Below, in pieces: positions 8,950 to 21,587 of a DNA stretch of 42,723 bases. Within the stretch, counting starts at the first letter, position 1, and each line of letters starts with the position of its first letter. The DNA is from Phoronis australis (taxonomy: Eukaryota > Phoronida > Phoronidae). The stretch covers positions 156,980 to 199,702 of the forward strand of contig NMRA01000667.1 of assembly GCA_002633005.1 (NCBI GenBank). Direction: 5' to 3'. The notes under the pieces were generated by a model. It was not told the DNA's origin, searched no databases, and worked only from the letters and a program-made list of their open reading frames with translations. Made by a program: the position numbers and the translations under genes.

Positions 8950-10716
8950 GAAAAGAATATTGCTTCACACGATTTCAAAAACTGAGTACTCAAAAATTTA
9001 CCCATCACTAACCCTGTTAAATGCTATGAACAGATATTACCTACAACTACCGTATCTGTTAGTATTAAATTTAGGCTCATTCGCGTATATCCGGAATTTT
9101 GCGTTTCTGCAAAAAACTTTTACTCAAGTGTTTCGCATATAGGCGCATACATCTAACTTTCACTTATAGACTAGTTTCATTGAAATTTCTGTAAATTTGC
9201 TCGACAATTTTACTCAAATGCATCACAAAGGAACATACGTCTTACTCCGGATATAGGCGTAGCTTCACACATGGGCGCATATAATATACATCACTAAATC
9301 TTCAAAAATAATTATAATTCTCTGTAACCCTCATCACACCTCAAAAGTTTAAAAACTTCAACCGTAGATTAGCTGTCCCAATTAAAGCGCTACTCGCGTA
9401 TGCCTATTTAGCAAACTTAGAAAACTTAAGAAATCATTTCGAAATCAATTTCCTTTTTTATTTTAGGTTACGTCACCGGCACATTACAGTGTGTACGTGC
9501 GTGCATGCGTGCGTGCGTGTGTGTGTTTGGAAAGTAGGAATGTAAAAATGTGTTCTCATTGTTGTCATCCCGCCCTCTGTCATAAAAATATTTTGATTTC
9601 GACCATTTACGGTTATATTAGTCTCGGACTGTTCCTCAGACAAATTGGAGGGAAAGAACTGGGAGTTAATCAATGCTTGAGACTAGGCTCTACAAGTTGA
9701 CTTGTCATGGCGTCGGTGACATTTCACGTGCGTAGCATGGTCTGGAGGGATATCGAACTGTCTGTTTTTTTAAAAACCAGAAATAACTTCTCATCTGAGT
9801 ACGGAATAACTTGAGACCTATTTTGTACTAGCAGTAAGTGATCTGAATCAAAGTTTCGCTTCTTGGACGGAGTGCTGGTTTAAATAGACGATTTAAGCAA
9901 TGAAAGACGTAAAAACTGAAGTTAATTTGAGGGAAAGTTCTATGGATTGTGGCACATCTGGGAATATTTACATATGCAGTACGTGAAAGATTAAAACAAG
10001 GATGTATTCGGAACGTAAATTCTCAGAAATATATGCAAATTCACACTGCTTTCACATCCGCGTTCTGTAGGTCAGCGCAGCAGGTCTGCTTAGTAAATTA
10101 CATTCATCTGATCATGTTTAAAAATACATCATTTACCAGAAATCATCAGCCAGAAAGAGAAATTTTAAGAGAAATAAAACTATTTTAAAACCGTATCCCT
10201 AATTCCTAATTTTGTCACAGATTCCGTTTCTAGCGAAAAGCATCCTGTATACATTGCCCTTCCGTGAATCCTATTTTCGACACAATTGGTTCGAATTAGG
10301 TTATATTTTGTTCTTAAAATTTTTCAAATATCTTTAAAACATTTCAGTCAGTAAAAATGTTTTACGTGTTCCTACTACTGGATGTAACCAGACTGTCGTT
10401 GTCTTGCAACTTCTTTTCAGCAGTTTAGCTCATTGTTGTGTATATATAATAGACTGAAATCTAACACATTTTAATATAAAGAACATGAAAAACAAAAAAC
10501 ATTTTCTATCCTTGTTTTATTTGTGGTCATCCACCAGAGGTCATAATAGTGTGTTGTAGCGTCACACCGACGTAGTACGGTATTTTGATAGTTTGCAACT
10601 TGTTGCTTTATTGTAATTATTGGCTAGTGTATTGCATCATGTATCCATTGTCAACGTTGTAAGAATGATGTGTAATGTTTCTATTAAAACCGCAATGTTT
10701 AACTACGTGCATCGGG
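8950..10716. other. Downstream spacer
   Basis: AT-rich, no recognised gene. No AATAAA was seen immediately after the GPCR stop; an ATTAAA at about 9064 is a weak candidate poly(A) signal. It contains the short GTGC-rich microsatellite at 9490-9528. Confidence 0.4.
9490..9528 (+). repeat. GT/GTGC microsatellite
   Basis: Alternating TGCG, TGCA and TGTG units over about 39 bp, low complexity. Confidence 0.8.
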
Positions 10717-10841
10717 ATTTTCTACAGATCAGCCCGTGGACGTGTATTCGGAAAATGAACATTTTCAGGCGTTTTCGTAACACCAAATGAACGCCCGGAC
10801 GTTTATTCGGAAAAGGGGGCGTGTAAACGGAAAGTGATAGC
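10717..10841 (+). mobile_element. Partial copy of palindrome-rich MITE R4
   Basis: TTTTCTACAGATCAGCCCGT, then GTGTATTCGGAAAATGAA, then AACACCAAATGAACGCCCGG, then GTTTATTCGGAAAAGGGGGC follow the same order as the left part of the element at 15341-15763. The right terminus is missing. Confidence 0.7.
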
Positions 10842-12688
10842 AAGTTCACTCCGCCATCTTGCCATTCGCCGCAATGATTATCGGTAAAAAAAAACTAGCG
10901 CGCAAAGCGGCGAATAAGCAACACTAATTTAGCGGTGCAGTCCGAACCATGTAAACACTGATAAATTCATACTTTAATGACGTTCGACGTGCAATAAAAT
11001 TACTATGTGGTTGAAAATGGTTAAAATACGTAAACTAACATCCACTTATAATCGAACGAGAATGAAAATGTGCGTCTTAATTCATATTAAAGTGTATTTG
11101 GTTTCATTCTCTTGCAGCTCCCTTCAAAAGTCGTCATGGTTTTGCTTCATGTTTGAGTTCTTAATAAGGCAAATTATCGTTCCTTACCTCAATATACTAC
11201 ATAATTTGAATGATTGCTCCTGGGGGCTCAGAAGGAAATTGCCTCCAGGTGCCAGCAAAGTGGGTACCAGGTGGGCGCCAAATGGGTGTTGACCCCTACC
11301 AGGGGGTTACATGGGAGGAGTGATAAACAGGTAAAAACCAATGGCGTATTACACATGAGTGTTGAGCCCCTCCCATTGTCACACATTTTTATTGCTCCCA
11401 TTGCTCCCAGCTCACTGCTGGTTTTATCTCCACCTAACAATTTCGCATGTGTTCTCTATCCAATGCAGACAATTTTTTTTGTGCAGTGAGTGTTACACAA
11501 GTACGAAGAAGAAAGCAAGGCAATTCATCACTACCACAAAATTGTAATCCATTCTGATGCACCCTCACATATAATTTCAGAACATTACATTGTTTCTTAG
11601 ATACGCCAGTACAGGGTAAACTCCCCACTCTCCCACTATAATCACCGATAGTTACAAGTCAGTTGCTAATCTGCAGAAAAGCGCACAACGTACAAAACGT
11701 AGTAACATTGAGTATATCATCACTCATAACTAGTCAAAGTTCAAAATGTTATGACAAAAAAATTTAAGAGGTACTAAACAGCAATCAAAATATCCATTAC
11801 CCACACAACTTCATATAAAACTAAACTAAAAAGACTTGGATGATAAGACCAAAAGTTAATTTTATATACCTACTGTTCCAATTATCACTAACAGTAAATA
11901 TTTCAGGTAAGTTAAAGCCAGACAACAAGATCATGTCTGATACCTAGCCACAACTGGGGCTTAAATTAATCACAATCTCCAAAAACGTACAAACTAGGCA
12001 ACACATACACCAATACAACAAAAAAATCTGACCAACCCTCTCACTCTCTATTGATTCAATAATAAACAACAGCTCTTTTCGCCAAAGAAATGCGTTATAA
12101 ATAAATCTGAAAACTAATTTACTCACAGAGGTGTTTCTCTACCATCGAGAAGCAAAAAATTAATGATTCTGGTAGCTTGGTTTGATCAAAATTTCAGCCC
12201 TCCAATCAGACTCTGAAAGATCCATCAGTTTCACTATAGCTCTCTCCAAATCACAGGCTAACCATTCATAAAATGTTTCAATCTGATCAACCTTAGTAAA
12301 ATGTGAAAAACAGGTTTTGACTAATAATTGTCCTTTCTACGCGTGATGTCTCAGTACTCGCTTTGTGGGACGATAATGACATGCAAAAAATCTATTCCAG
12401 AGCCGTAATATATGTATAGATAATTTCCGGAGAACTTTTGACATCTTCATTTTGGTGGATTGGGACATCAAATGATGTTGGCACTGCATTCCGTACCAGC
12501 TTGTTCGTCATACGAGCATTCATGAGCATGGAATCCTCGGAGTTACGACAGCATAACTTGTAGATCTTGGACAAGTAGGCTGCATCTCCATTCGTAAGGT
12601 CGGCTCCCTGCGCTTACACCTGAACAGAAATCAATGAGAGACCCAGGAACAAACCTTATACTCACCAGGTTCATAGAAGACTGGTAGC
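10842..12688. other. Unassigned spacer
   Basis: Several short overlapping reading frames (for example 11005-11292 and 11214-11489) show no family motif and no codon pattern that separates them from chance. A 9 bp inverted repeat (ATTCGCCGC and GCGGCGAAT) occurs at about 10864-10908. Confidence 0.4.
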
Positions 12689-12848
12689 CTACGCTACACT
12701 ACACTACGCTACGCTACGCTACGCTACGCTACGCTACGCTACGCTACGCTACGCTACGCTACGCTACGCTACGCTACGCTACGCTACGCTACGCAACGCT
12801 ACGCTAAGCTACGCTACACTACACTACACTACACTACACTACACTACA
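12689..12848 (+). repeat. ACGCT/ACACT pentanucleotide satellite
   Basis: About 30 tandem 5 bp units. The centre is almost pure ACGCT, while both edges consist of ACACT. The edge units differ from the core by a CG to CA change, as expected from decay of methylated CpG. Confidence 0.95.
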
Positions 12849-12990
12849 GAAGTCCTGTTGTACTGTGCTTGTGATAGAGACAAAACCGTCTTTGTGTCAA
12901 CTACAAAAACTAGGACTCAAATGTCGATCCACGGATATTTTAATGGCCGCTCCCCGCATCATTGGCGCATAGAACTAACTTTTCATTCAC

Positions 12991-14800
12991 ATAAATAATT
13001 ACGTGCACATTATTTCTTTGTTTCACTATTATAGTCTTTTCGTGACTGGAGGTTTAGTTTCCAACTCAAGATGGTTTATGTTCGTACCAGTCCCGGCGGC
13101 CGCGACGGGCCTGACCGGATTCCGAGCCTCTGGTCGGGATAACGAGTCAGTCCGGCCGCGACGGACCTGATCGGGTTTCGAGCCACTGGCCGGGATAAGA
13201 AGCGTTTTGGGTGTTTAGAACTAAAAAAAATCACAAGTATAAACAACACAGATGTAGGTTCTCCTGTCTGTATTTCACGGAAGAATACTTTTATCTCCGA
13301 ACAGACCCCAAACTCCTGCTACGGACCTTGGTAAATTGGCTTCATGCCCATTACCAGCAATATTGAAACCGTGAACTGCGCATGCGCGAAAATCACTCAG
13401 TTAGCCCCCTTCAGGATACATGGGATTCGCAAAAAACACAGCGTGAGGGTTTTATTTATGAATCAATCACATTTGCCGATAGCACATGACATAGATAAGT
13501 ATTTTGTTAAAAACGCGGCCAAGTTTCAGAAAAATTGGAAAAAAAATTATGTTTAACATGGTATGGCCAAAGTTTTGGCTTATTTTGTCGCTTCGATCAG
13601 TGGAATCGCCGCTACAAACCCGAAAGTGCATGTGAGAAAACGATAATTTTCGACGAAGCCTTTTATGTGCGGTTAGTTGCCGATAGACCCAACAGATGTC
13701 AGTATAATCAAGATTGAAATGTAGGAGTTTGAAGAAAATTAGACAAAATTTTGTATGTAACATGGGGTGGCCGAAAATTGCCAATTTTGGCCTTTTGATA
13801 TCAGTTTACCATCATAGACTATCAGTCATTAGTTGGTCTAGTTAATTCGAAGTTTTTGGTTAAATCACTGATAATATTCACACCAGTATACTAATAAACG
13901 TTTTCTCTATATATAACAGTTTGATTCAACTGCTCAAAGTAGTGCGTACAACAGGGATTGGCCCTTGACCGGCCCGGCTCATAGTATGGGAGCTAATCAG
14001 CTCTAAACCAAAGTAGCTATGTGCGGAAAATTTTAGTCACCTGAGGTGTTTACGGTCCACTTCAGAAAAAATACCTCTTTGTACCTAACAATAATTTGCT
14101 TCCGAGTACTTCGGGCATGGTTGAATTTATGAGAATTGTATTGTTGCCTTGCGAACTGAAAACTAGTCGATTGAGGAAGTGCGAGATAAGGCAACGAGTA
14201 AGGACAGCTTTGATTTGCTTACGAGTGGTGACTCATGACATTGGCTAGACATCTGTAATAATATGTTTTGTCTTTCCTTTTTAACGGAATATATTTGAAC
14301 TTTGGTAATTTTGGGCTACAAAATGTAGGACAACCTTCCTGGTGCTTCTCTCCAGTAGACACGCGGAGAGTGAAGCGCTAACTGGTCCATAAGCGATGAC
14401 CTAGTTTACGCAGAGAACCTGGCGGATGACCTAGTTTACGAATTGCTGGTAATGCGAACTTTGTAGGCTACGGTGTGTCCAAATACCAATAAGTCCGTAA
14501 CAGCGAAATAAAACAACACGTTTTATAAGAACTCGGTGTATTTTTAAGGGTTTTACTTTGAAGTTTGATGATTTACTGGTGTTAAACGATGAATTCAAGC
14601 GATAAGCTGACACCACTACACCGTGTTGTTAACTACTGAACAGACTGCGTGTGAAACCAATTACGTCATTGGATAAATTCAACACCTCCGTCTGCCGTCA
14701 GGTGTCATGTAACGCAACCGAACCTGCCGTTATCGAGTAGAACTACTCGATCTAAATTGATACAAAATAGGTTGTTTTTCTGGGTGGCATTTTCCTTTAA
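12991..14800 (-). mobile_element. R1 repeat, copy B, split by an insertion
   Basis: Reverse complement of the 684-1404 element. 12991-13340 matches about 1040-1404, including the GC-rich tandem block, and 14455-14800 matches 684-1030, including the 20 bp hairpin (14732-14751) and the terminal TTAA at 14797. The two halves are separated by an unrelated 1.1 kb element with its own inverted termini at 13349-14454. Confidence 0.8.
13349..14454. mobile_element. 1.1 kb element with CATTACCAGCAAT termini nested in R1
   Basis: Perfect 13 bp terminal inverted repeats, CATTACCAGCAAT (13349-13361) and ATTGCTGGTAATG (14442-14454), coincide with the point where R1 copy B is interrupted. Inside are an imperfect 200 bp duplication (blocks near 13520 and 13725 both containing AACATGG followed by TGGCC) and a 30 bp tandem at 14396-14440. 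No transposase motif was recognised, so it is probably a non-autonomous DNA transposon. Confidence 0.75.
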
Positions 14801-15340
14801 TGAGAGACACCAGCACAAAATTTATCAGCCTTTGGAACTGTCGGAGTACACTTGCAAACTCTAAGACATGGATCGTCAGCGTCTTCTGGTTCTTATAAGG
14901 ATGCATGGAAAAGTCTCACACCAGAAGTACCATCGTAATAAGCGTGGAGCGAATGAAAAGAGAAGAATTGTCACACCCTATTTTGGGCTTACATAGCTGA
15001 TGATTAATCAGCACAGCAATTCGTCAGTTAATACTACGACTAGTCAATTAAATTAAGTTGTAAGAAAATTAAAACATTGATTAATGCAGTTCTACCTCAT
15101 CCTGAACTTTCAACGACCTCAAACAAAGTTTGAACGTTATAGTGAGAAATACAATGATTAATTGGGCTCATGTTATTTATCACGTTGTTGGCTGGTTCCC
15201 GGTCTAAACACTGGATAGCGTGGAATGTACATGTATAACACAAATAGTGTGGAACAGTCTGGACATTTTGAGACAAATATTTATAAATGGGTATGACTGG
15301 CCAACTACTTGCGTGCTTATTCATTGAAACGAGTGAATGT
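14801..15340. other. Unassigned spacer
   Basis: No recognised gene or repeat. Confidence 0.4.
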
Positions 15341-15763
15341 CGGAATTTTCTGTAGATAAACCCATTGGTGTGTATTGGGAAATGAAAAATTTCAAACGTT
15401 TTAGTACCACCTAATAAACGCCCGGGCGTTTATTCGGAAAGGGGGGCGCGTAAACAGAAAATCCTAGTTTCCTGACTTTGACATTTTTACTTTAAGATGT
15501 GTTTTTAAATTTTCTGTTAATAAATGCACAATTCGCCAGCCCTTTGTTCATTTTTGTAACTGATAAATGCTCCACAAAACTGAATTTGTGACCAAAACTT
15601 GACGCTTAATGGGCTTTTAAGAGAAAATTTTCCGAATAAACGGACACGTGATACCAGAAGTTGTAACACCAAATAAAAGCCCATGGGCGTTTATTCGACA
15701 TGATTTTCCTAATAAACGCCCGTGGGCGTTTCATCGAGTGGGCTTATCTACGGAAAACCTCGG
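15341..15763. mobile_element. Palindrome-rich MITE R4, complete copy of about 420 bp
   Basis: The left end CGGAATTTTCTGTAGATAAA mirrors the right end TTATCTACGGAAAACCTCGG. Inside are several self-complementary blocks built on TAAACGCCCGGGCGTTTA, at about 15415-15433, 15675-15700 and 15708-15732. No coding capacity. A partial relative is at 10717-10841. Confidence 0.75.
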
Positions 15764-15768
15764 TATTT

Positions 15769-15804
15769 AAAGGCGATGACGCTCGTCATGGTCCGGTCGC
15801 CTTT
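15769..15804. repeat. Nested hairpin next to R4
   Basis: AAAGGCGA (15769) pairs with TCGCCTTT (15797), and between them TGACG pairs with CGTCA. TTAA directly overlaps the left edge, so it may be a relic of TTAA-type termini. No function is assigned. Confidence 0.4.
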
Positions 15805-18503
15805 GCCTCTCGGTTCTGGTCTATGCTAATATATGAAACATTTGTTTTTGACTTTTGAACAAAATGTCGACCTCGTTATACTGATAAGGTGCAAATTCAG
15901 ATTTTGTATACGTGAAATCGTGCATGAACATATACACAAAACGTACCGAGCGTGACGTACATGAAATAATATCCCACGAGACATTATTCCGCGTATCGAC
16001 CGAGACTGTTGAAGTAACGCGGGAGGTGAATACGGAAAGCAATATAACATGGCCGTATTTCCTTCGACAGATTCAACGCGTATGGGATAAATGTTTGTAT
16101 AGAAAGTTAAGTAAAAACAAGAACGATGTGCTTCATATTACAACGATTCGATATTCCTCAATATCATCATCAGGTACACATATGTAGTAACATATGTACA
16201 AAGGCGAGACAAATCCGTAATCCATTACTTCACGTCACGGTACATAATACAGTACTAAACATTCAACCTCTCCTACCACAGCTCTAGTTTGCTTGACCGA
16301 ATGTTCCGGTTCACGTGACCTCTCAGTGCTGTATGAGGAATGTCTCACGGGTTAACAACCTGGCAGAGTTATTGTTAATCCATGAGACACTCCATGAAGC
16401 AAAAATTGCCACTACAACTCCACCTCATAACCAAAATTGATGAAAAATGATAGTTCTTAAAATAATGAGAAGTTACATGTTATCTTCAAATTTCTGGCCA
16501 ATCGGACAACAGATGAGGCCTGCATCATCCGAATAAAAGAACAGGTCTAGAACCCATGCCGTACCATCAAACGTTTCCCGCAAGCCAGACTCACGGAATC
16601 CAAGTCACCAGAAAATCTCAAATAATTCGAGAACTGTGAGATGTATCGAGGAACTTGTGCCGCATTCAGAATTTCTGAAAACTACTTCAAAAGGCTGCGG
16701 AGCTATGATTCCACGAATGAGAAATTTTAAGAATGACCGCCATAGCGCCATCTTAGGTCCAATTTCAAATAAAAACATTGGGCCTTGAGATACTGAATAA
16801 ACACATGTTGTGTTCAAGTTTGTCGATCTGCTACATGCGGTTTCCATCAGAGTAGAATAGACAAGAAAGCTAGGAATGATCACTAAATACAAAGGAGCAG
16901 TCATCAGAAAATCACGACAGTTTGATGTGCGAATAAACATGTTTTAGGCTCAGTCGAGCTCCTGCTAAACCAAAACATATTTACGAAAATGGAAGTGAAG
17001 AATTAATGACAGCGGTTACATATTATGAATATAAATATATTTTTGGCAGCCGCCTTGGATTCTAATTTGGATGCAGATAATTCTTTTTCTTTCATGACAC
17101 ATCTAGAATCCCTCAATTACAATACAACACTATCATCAAGTTCCTAACGTTGCATGTTTTTACCTCCCGCTGGTAAGTTGCTCCATCATAGTGGTGGCCA
17201 TGCTTGAATCCAAGAGGGCTGCCATACTACGGTAGGGGTCATATCACGTGTCAACTGGGATTTTTGGAAAGAGTACGAAGAATAGCATTAGGATCAATAT
17301 ATGAATTTAGTTAATTATATTTTGTTTGGATTCGTTCAAAGAAAGAACTCAAGAGACACCGTGATGTCCCACAATGCATCGAATTGCCTGGAACACTTAA
17401 GGATATCTCAAACTTTATTCACAAACATTGGTCTTTATTACAATATTTCACGTGTGTCCAGCAAAATACCTTATCTTCATTCTCCCGACCCGATTTCTGT
17501 ATCCATTTTGTACTTGGTTTTCATATTAGTCTCCCAGCGCATGATGTGTCTAACAATGAGTTGTTGACCTACTTTAAAGTGGACCACAATGCATCACCTT
17601 GACCCATTTGATATGCTGACTTCGCCCGTGACCTAGTTGGAGTCTGTACATTGGAGATCGATTTGGTTTAGATTAAACGTTTTTGTCATTATTGAGTTAA
17701 TTATGCACTTCAAATTCAGATAACATTGGGCGTGAATGTTGAAATAATGAACGTGGCTCAGAAGTGTATAGGTTATATTGACTGAAAACAAGTTTTCACC
17801 GAATAATTAACCAAAGACCTTGAGACTTTCACCTCTCAAGACTTAATCGGCTTTTTCTCGGCTTCGACAAATCGACTTAATTTGAACTTAGGAACAAAAA
17901 CGGCTCTTTGGACTTCCCTAAAACTTTTCAAACTCAATATTTATTCATCAATCTAAAAATATTGTTACAATTTTTATATAAAGGCCTAGTTTTTGCGTAA
18001 TGTAATAAAGACGATTGCGAGTTGATTTGTCATAGAAAACAAACGAAGAGACTGATTGAAAATTTCTAACAGCGTTTTCGAGATAGCTGGTGAATTTTTC
18101 GTTTAAATGTTTCATTAAAATCGACCGAGGGGTTATTTTGCTATGAATGTACCTTTCTTTAAAATGAAATTTTGACTTAAAAAGGTGTTAAAGTCCTTAT
18201 CTTAAAATGCCAATATGTATCCAGTATCCGAAAATACTTAATAAATAAAATCTTATTTTCGATACCCTTTCGTTATATTCTTTTCACCTTTCGTGCCACA
18301 AGAGTTTTTTACCTGTATTTGACCCTTCTCCGTGAGCATATAACGACCGGCTGTCATCGGTTATTTCCGTACCCACATTTCCGGCTCGTCAGCTCAGGAA
18401 CTTGTCCTGAACGCCGCCATTTTGTCCTTGTAACTGAACGTGCTATCGCTTGCTTGAAAAGTCTTCATTATTTTGTTTTATTAGTAATATCCCATGCGAG
18501 GAC
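15805..18503. other. Unassigned 2.7 kb spacer
   Basis: Frames at 15912-16187, 16605-16940 (minus) and 17301-17567 were read and show no family motif. I see no repeat family shared with the rest of the window. Confidence 0.4.
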
Positions 18504-18912
18504 GGGTAGCGCTGCGTTATTCACATGAACGAGCTAGCCAAGTACGGCGAAGTGTGTCATCCTTCGGAAAGAGATGCAAGGTACCCAAAGCGCGTGTGAG
18601 ATGATAATGAGTACATCCTGGCACGCAGCAACAGCGTGGCATGTTGACTCACTCGTAAGCAAAAGCAAACGACGACCGAACTTATAACAACCGAGGTAGA
18701 ACAATGACTGACTCGACTGCTCTCATAGTCAGACTACATGAAAAGAAATTGGCGCGAAATTATTGCCTCCCAAAACGTCACTTCCGGAGTAGACGGCGAG
18801 TAACTAATTAAATTACGAAAAGCTGTAAATAAGTGAAAAAATGTTTCTGGGATAATCAACGAACCTTATTTTTGCTAAAAATGACATGAAAAAAGGTTGT
18901 CTTCGCCTTTAA
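18504..18912 (-). mobile_element. Right-end fragment of Kolobok-like THAP element
   Basis: The terminal block ends in GCCTTT with TTAA at 18909-18912 and matches the right end at 34690-34849 almost throughout. On the minus strand, an ATG at 18642 opens a THAP N-terminus, MPRCCCVPGCTHYHLT, with the first zinc cysteine pair, then LRRTWLAR. It stops shortly afterwards at TAA, where homology also ends (18504). The rest of the element is missing. Confidence 0.8.
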
Positions 18913-19777
18913 AGACATTTGGGTCTGCCCTGGCAACATCACGTAACTGCATAAATTAAAGCCGGTTAAAGCAATATATATTAACAACAATGCATTGCGT
19001 ACATTATGTTGAGAAAGTCACTATTTTGAATACATCTATAGTAAATGATACAGTCGCTAGAGGCGCTTTTTTAACTGAGCTACGGGACTAATGCGTTGCA
19101 TCATTTACATCCGAATAATCCGATGCTATCAATGTTAGATTCTCTGGTAGTTACACTAGATGAAAACGATGCCGTCGCTGGATGTGCTGTTACAACTGAG
19201 TAACGGCATTGTCACCTGTTCTGAAATCAGTGGTCAGTATCGAAGATTTAATGCATCCTGGATGTATGATATGTCCGTTTGCATAGGATGCATCGAATGT
19301 ATATTTCCGTTTGCATAGGATGCATCATATGTATGATATTTTCCGTATCCCGCGCCTAGATGCAGGGAGTTTTTAATGGAATATTGATTTTATCTTTCAA
19401 GATTGACGCCAATGACGCATTAGCAGGTGAGAGAACAAGGACTGGGTGAAAACATCAAGATAGGGTTTAGTACACTATATTAACATTATATAGTAAACAT
19501 TAAGTGATGAGTTATTAAACAGTACACACCATGGATTTTTGCACATTTCGAATTACCGGTGGCCACAGGCTAAATGTATGACGTAAAATTTGGCTAAATC
19601 CATGATTATTTTGTGTCATTAGCTCGAAATTTTGCTTTCTCTTTCAATTTTGCCAATTTTCACGTTTTCCGCCATGTGACATCATGGGTTGAACACAAGA
19701 GATCAGCGACTAGCATTGAACAACGACGGAGAGTAGGGGATTTGAAAGCGACAACGATTATGAGCAAGAAATGAACA
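18913..19777. other. Spacer with small tandem repeats
   Basis: Two 21 bp copies of TCCGTTTGCATAGGATGCAT plus C lie 32 bp apart at 19274 and 19306. Two diverged copies of a GTCGCTRGANGNGCT block lie near 19054 and 19170. No gene recognised. Confidence 0.5.
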
Positions 19778-19972
19778 AATTATAATGAAGAAAAGTACGA
19801 GAATGGTGGCCAGGATGACGAAATGGGGTTACACGAAAGCGAGAACGAGTTTGATATGTTTTCAGCTGCGTACTTTTCTACTTTGAGGCCTTATGAACTG
19901 GATCCTCCCGCGAGAGCAGCGGCCTCGGGCTCGGCCAGTCAACCCAGTCATCCAACAGACAATTCTGAATAA
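19778..19972 (+). pseudogene. Acidic ORF remnant, possibly N-terminus of a P2X7-ballast-like protein
   Basis: An open frame of about 64 codons starts without an ATG and reads NYNEEKYENGGQDDEMGLHE, then FDMFSAAYFSTLRPYELDPP, then a Ser/Ala-rich tail to TAA. The acidic start followed by RPYELDPP resembles the acidic, serine-rich start and YMFEPE motif of the protein at 33490. The diagnostic WCxCxxC zinc motif is not found downstream, so the assignment is tentative. It may be the first exon or a relic. Confidence 0.25.
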
Positions 19973-20636
19973 AGAGCCGATGTTTCTGAATAGTAAATAT
20001 TGTCCTTTATTGAACCAGGCCTTCATCGTAACATCTCCTCTGACTGGAGTCGAAAAACGACTCCTCAAAGTGGGCAGAACACAGAGTGGACCCGGACGGA
20101 ATCACTTAGTCCACGCTGAGGTACCAACTCGTTCGGCACACGAAGCGATGCCACTACTGCGCAACTTTGGCGTCCTTCGGAACACCGAGACGTTCTCTGT
20201 CTGACTGCTGTTGCTGCAGCCTCCGAAAACACATCTTTTCATCCCTTTACGAACCTTCTCGACGCTAAATGTACTTTACTTTCACTTCACTCTATACACT
20301 TAGTTGCTGATCCGAACAGTGTGCCGAACGACTTGGGTTCAACCCATGACGTTGTACATAATTATTATTTTTTTCAAATTTTACGCGTTTCTATATGAGC
20401 TGTGCACTAAAGGCACTGAAATCAAGTGAGATATAATAATAAAATTTATTTTGAGGCACTAGAGTCATGTTGCGTACACTTTAAAATAGTTGTGGTGTTC
20501 TGGGTTCTCATTCAAGCCATCTCGGGAAAGGGACTCGGGGCTTCTGAATGGCAACTAAAGCCAGAATTGAGCACCCAAAAAAGCTTTTGAGCAGTCCCAG
20601 TCGATGTGGCACATGCCCCTGTCGCTATCCCGTCAC
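19973..20636. other. Unassigned spacer
   Basis: The frame at 19893-20204 overlaps the acidic remnant in another frame and has no recognisable domain. Confidence 0.4.
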
Positions 20637-20816
20637 TAACTGACCTATCGCCAGGATTTTGAATGGCAAGTTAACTGACCAATCAGAACGCAACGTTCTT
20701 GACACACCTTTGTTTCCAAGCCGCCATTTTACCTGACAAACAACACGTTGTCAGGTAAAACTTGTTGTTTGTTTGTCGACTTTTTGCAATGTGGCAGAGA
20801 TTGCGATAGGTTAATT
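20637..20816 (+). mobile_element. MITE family F1, second complete copy
   Basis: TTAACTGACCTATCGC opens and GCGATAGGTTAATT closes a segment homologous to 4799-4977, including the CCAAGCCGCCATTTTACC block and the AACAACACGTTGTC stem. Confidence 0.85.
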
Positions 20817-20925
20817 CCGGGGGTGCATCACAAAGGACAAGGCTGACATGCTCCCGCCGAGTCGGAGCAATTACAAATTGTCAGAGACTGACCGTGGGTT
20901 TCTTTAAATGTATCTGTGCTTTGAA

Positions 20926-21060
20926 ATTGTGCGTAGATGGAAAGAGAATGGTTAAAACCAGTAATTAGTTTATTATATGATAACCACTAATTAGACAAGT
21001 GAATCCTGTTGTTAATTAAGTAATCAACTACAAAGAAGAGTAACTACGCTAGCGCCATCT
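20926..21060 (-). repeat. Dispersed repeat, inverted partner of 196-330
   Basis: Reverse complement of the repeat near the window start, from ATTGTGCGTAGATGG to CTACGCTAGCGCC, with scattered mismatches. Confidence 0.75.
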
Positions 21061-21166
21061 TTAATTAAGATTACTTCAATCAATTAAATTAATCAAACGT
21101 GCTATCCAAGCTGTAGGACTCTCCACTTGTTGGATGACAGTCCTGTTGGTGAATTGCGACAATGTA

Positions 21167-21290
21167 CTTGCTGGTCACAGTCTCTGGTGACGTAACACTT
21201 GCAGGCAGTTTCTTCTACCCACGATTATTCTTGCTGGTCACAGTCTCTGGTGACGCAACACTTCAGGCAGTATCTTACTACCCACGATGC
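21167..21290 (+). repeat. 63 bp tandem duplication
   Basis: Two units begin CTTGCTGGTCACAGTCTCTG at 21167 and 21230 and end in CCCACGAT. They differ at a few positions. Confidence 0.85.
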
Positions 21291-21447
21291 AAGTGACAAG
21301 CTCTTAGTTAACTTCCTGTTCGTTAACCCTTGCCCTTGCCAAGATCCTCTCTAGAATCTTCCACGAGATGGCTCTGTTGCACAATTTCTTCTGTACACTG
21401 TAGCAAGTCTTTTAGCTTCAACTACTATAGCTCATCTGAATATCCTC

Positions 21448-21587
21448 TTAACTGACCTATCGCCAGGATTATGAGGGACGGCTTAACTGACCAATCAGAA
21501 CAAAGCATTCTTGGCACACCTTCGTCTGCGTTTCCAAGCCGCCATTATACCCGACAAACCACACGTAGTCGAGTAAAACTTACTTTA
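21448..21587 (+). mobile_element. MITE family F1, truncated copy
   Basis: Left terminus TTAACTGACCTATCGCC and the CCAAGCCGCCATTATACC block are present. The right terminus is lost after GAGTAAAACTTAC. Confidence 0.8.
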
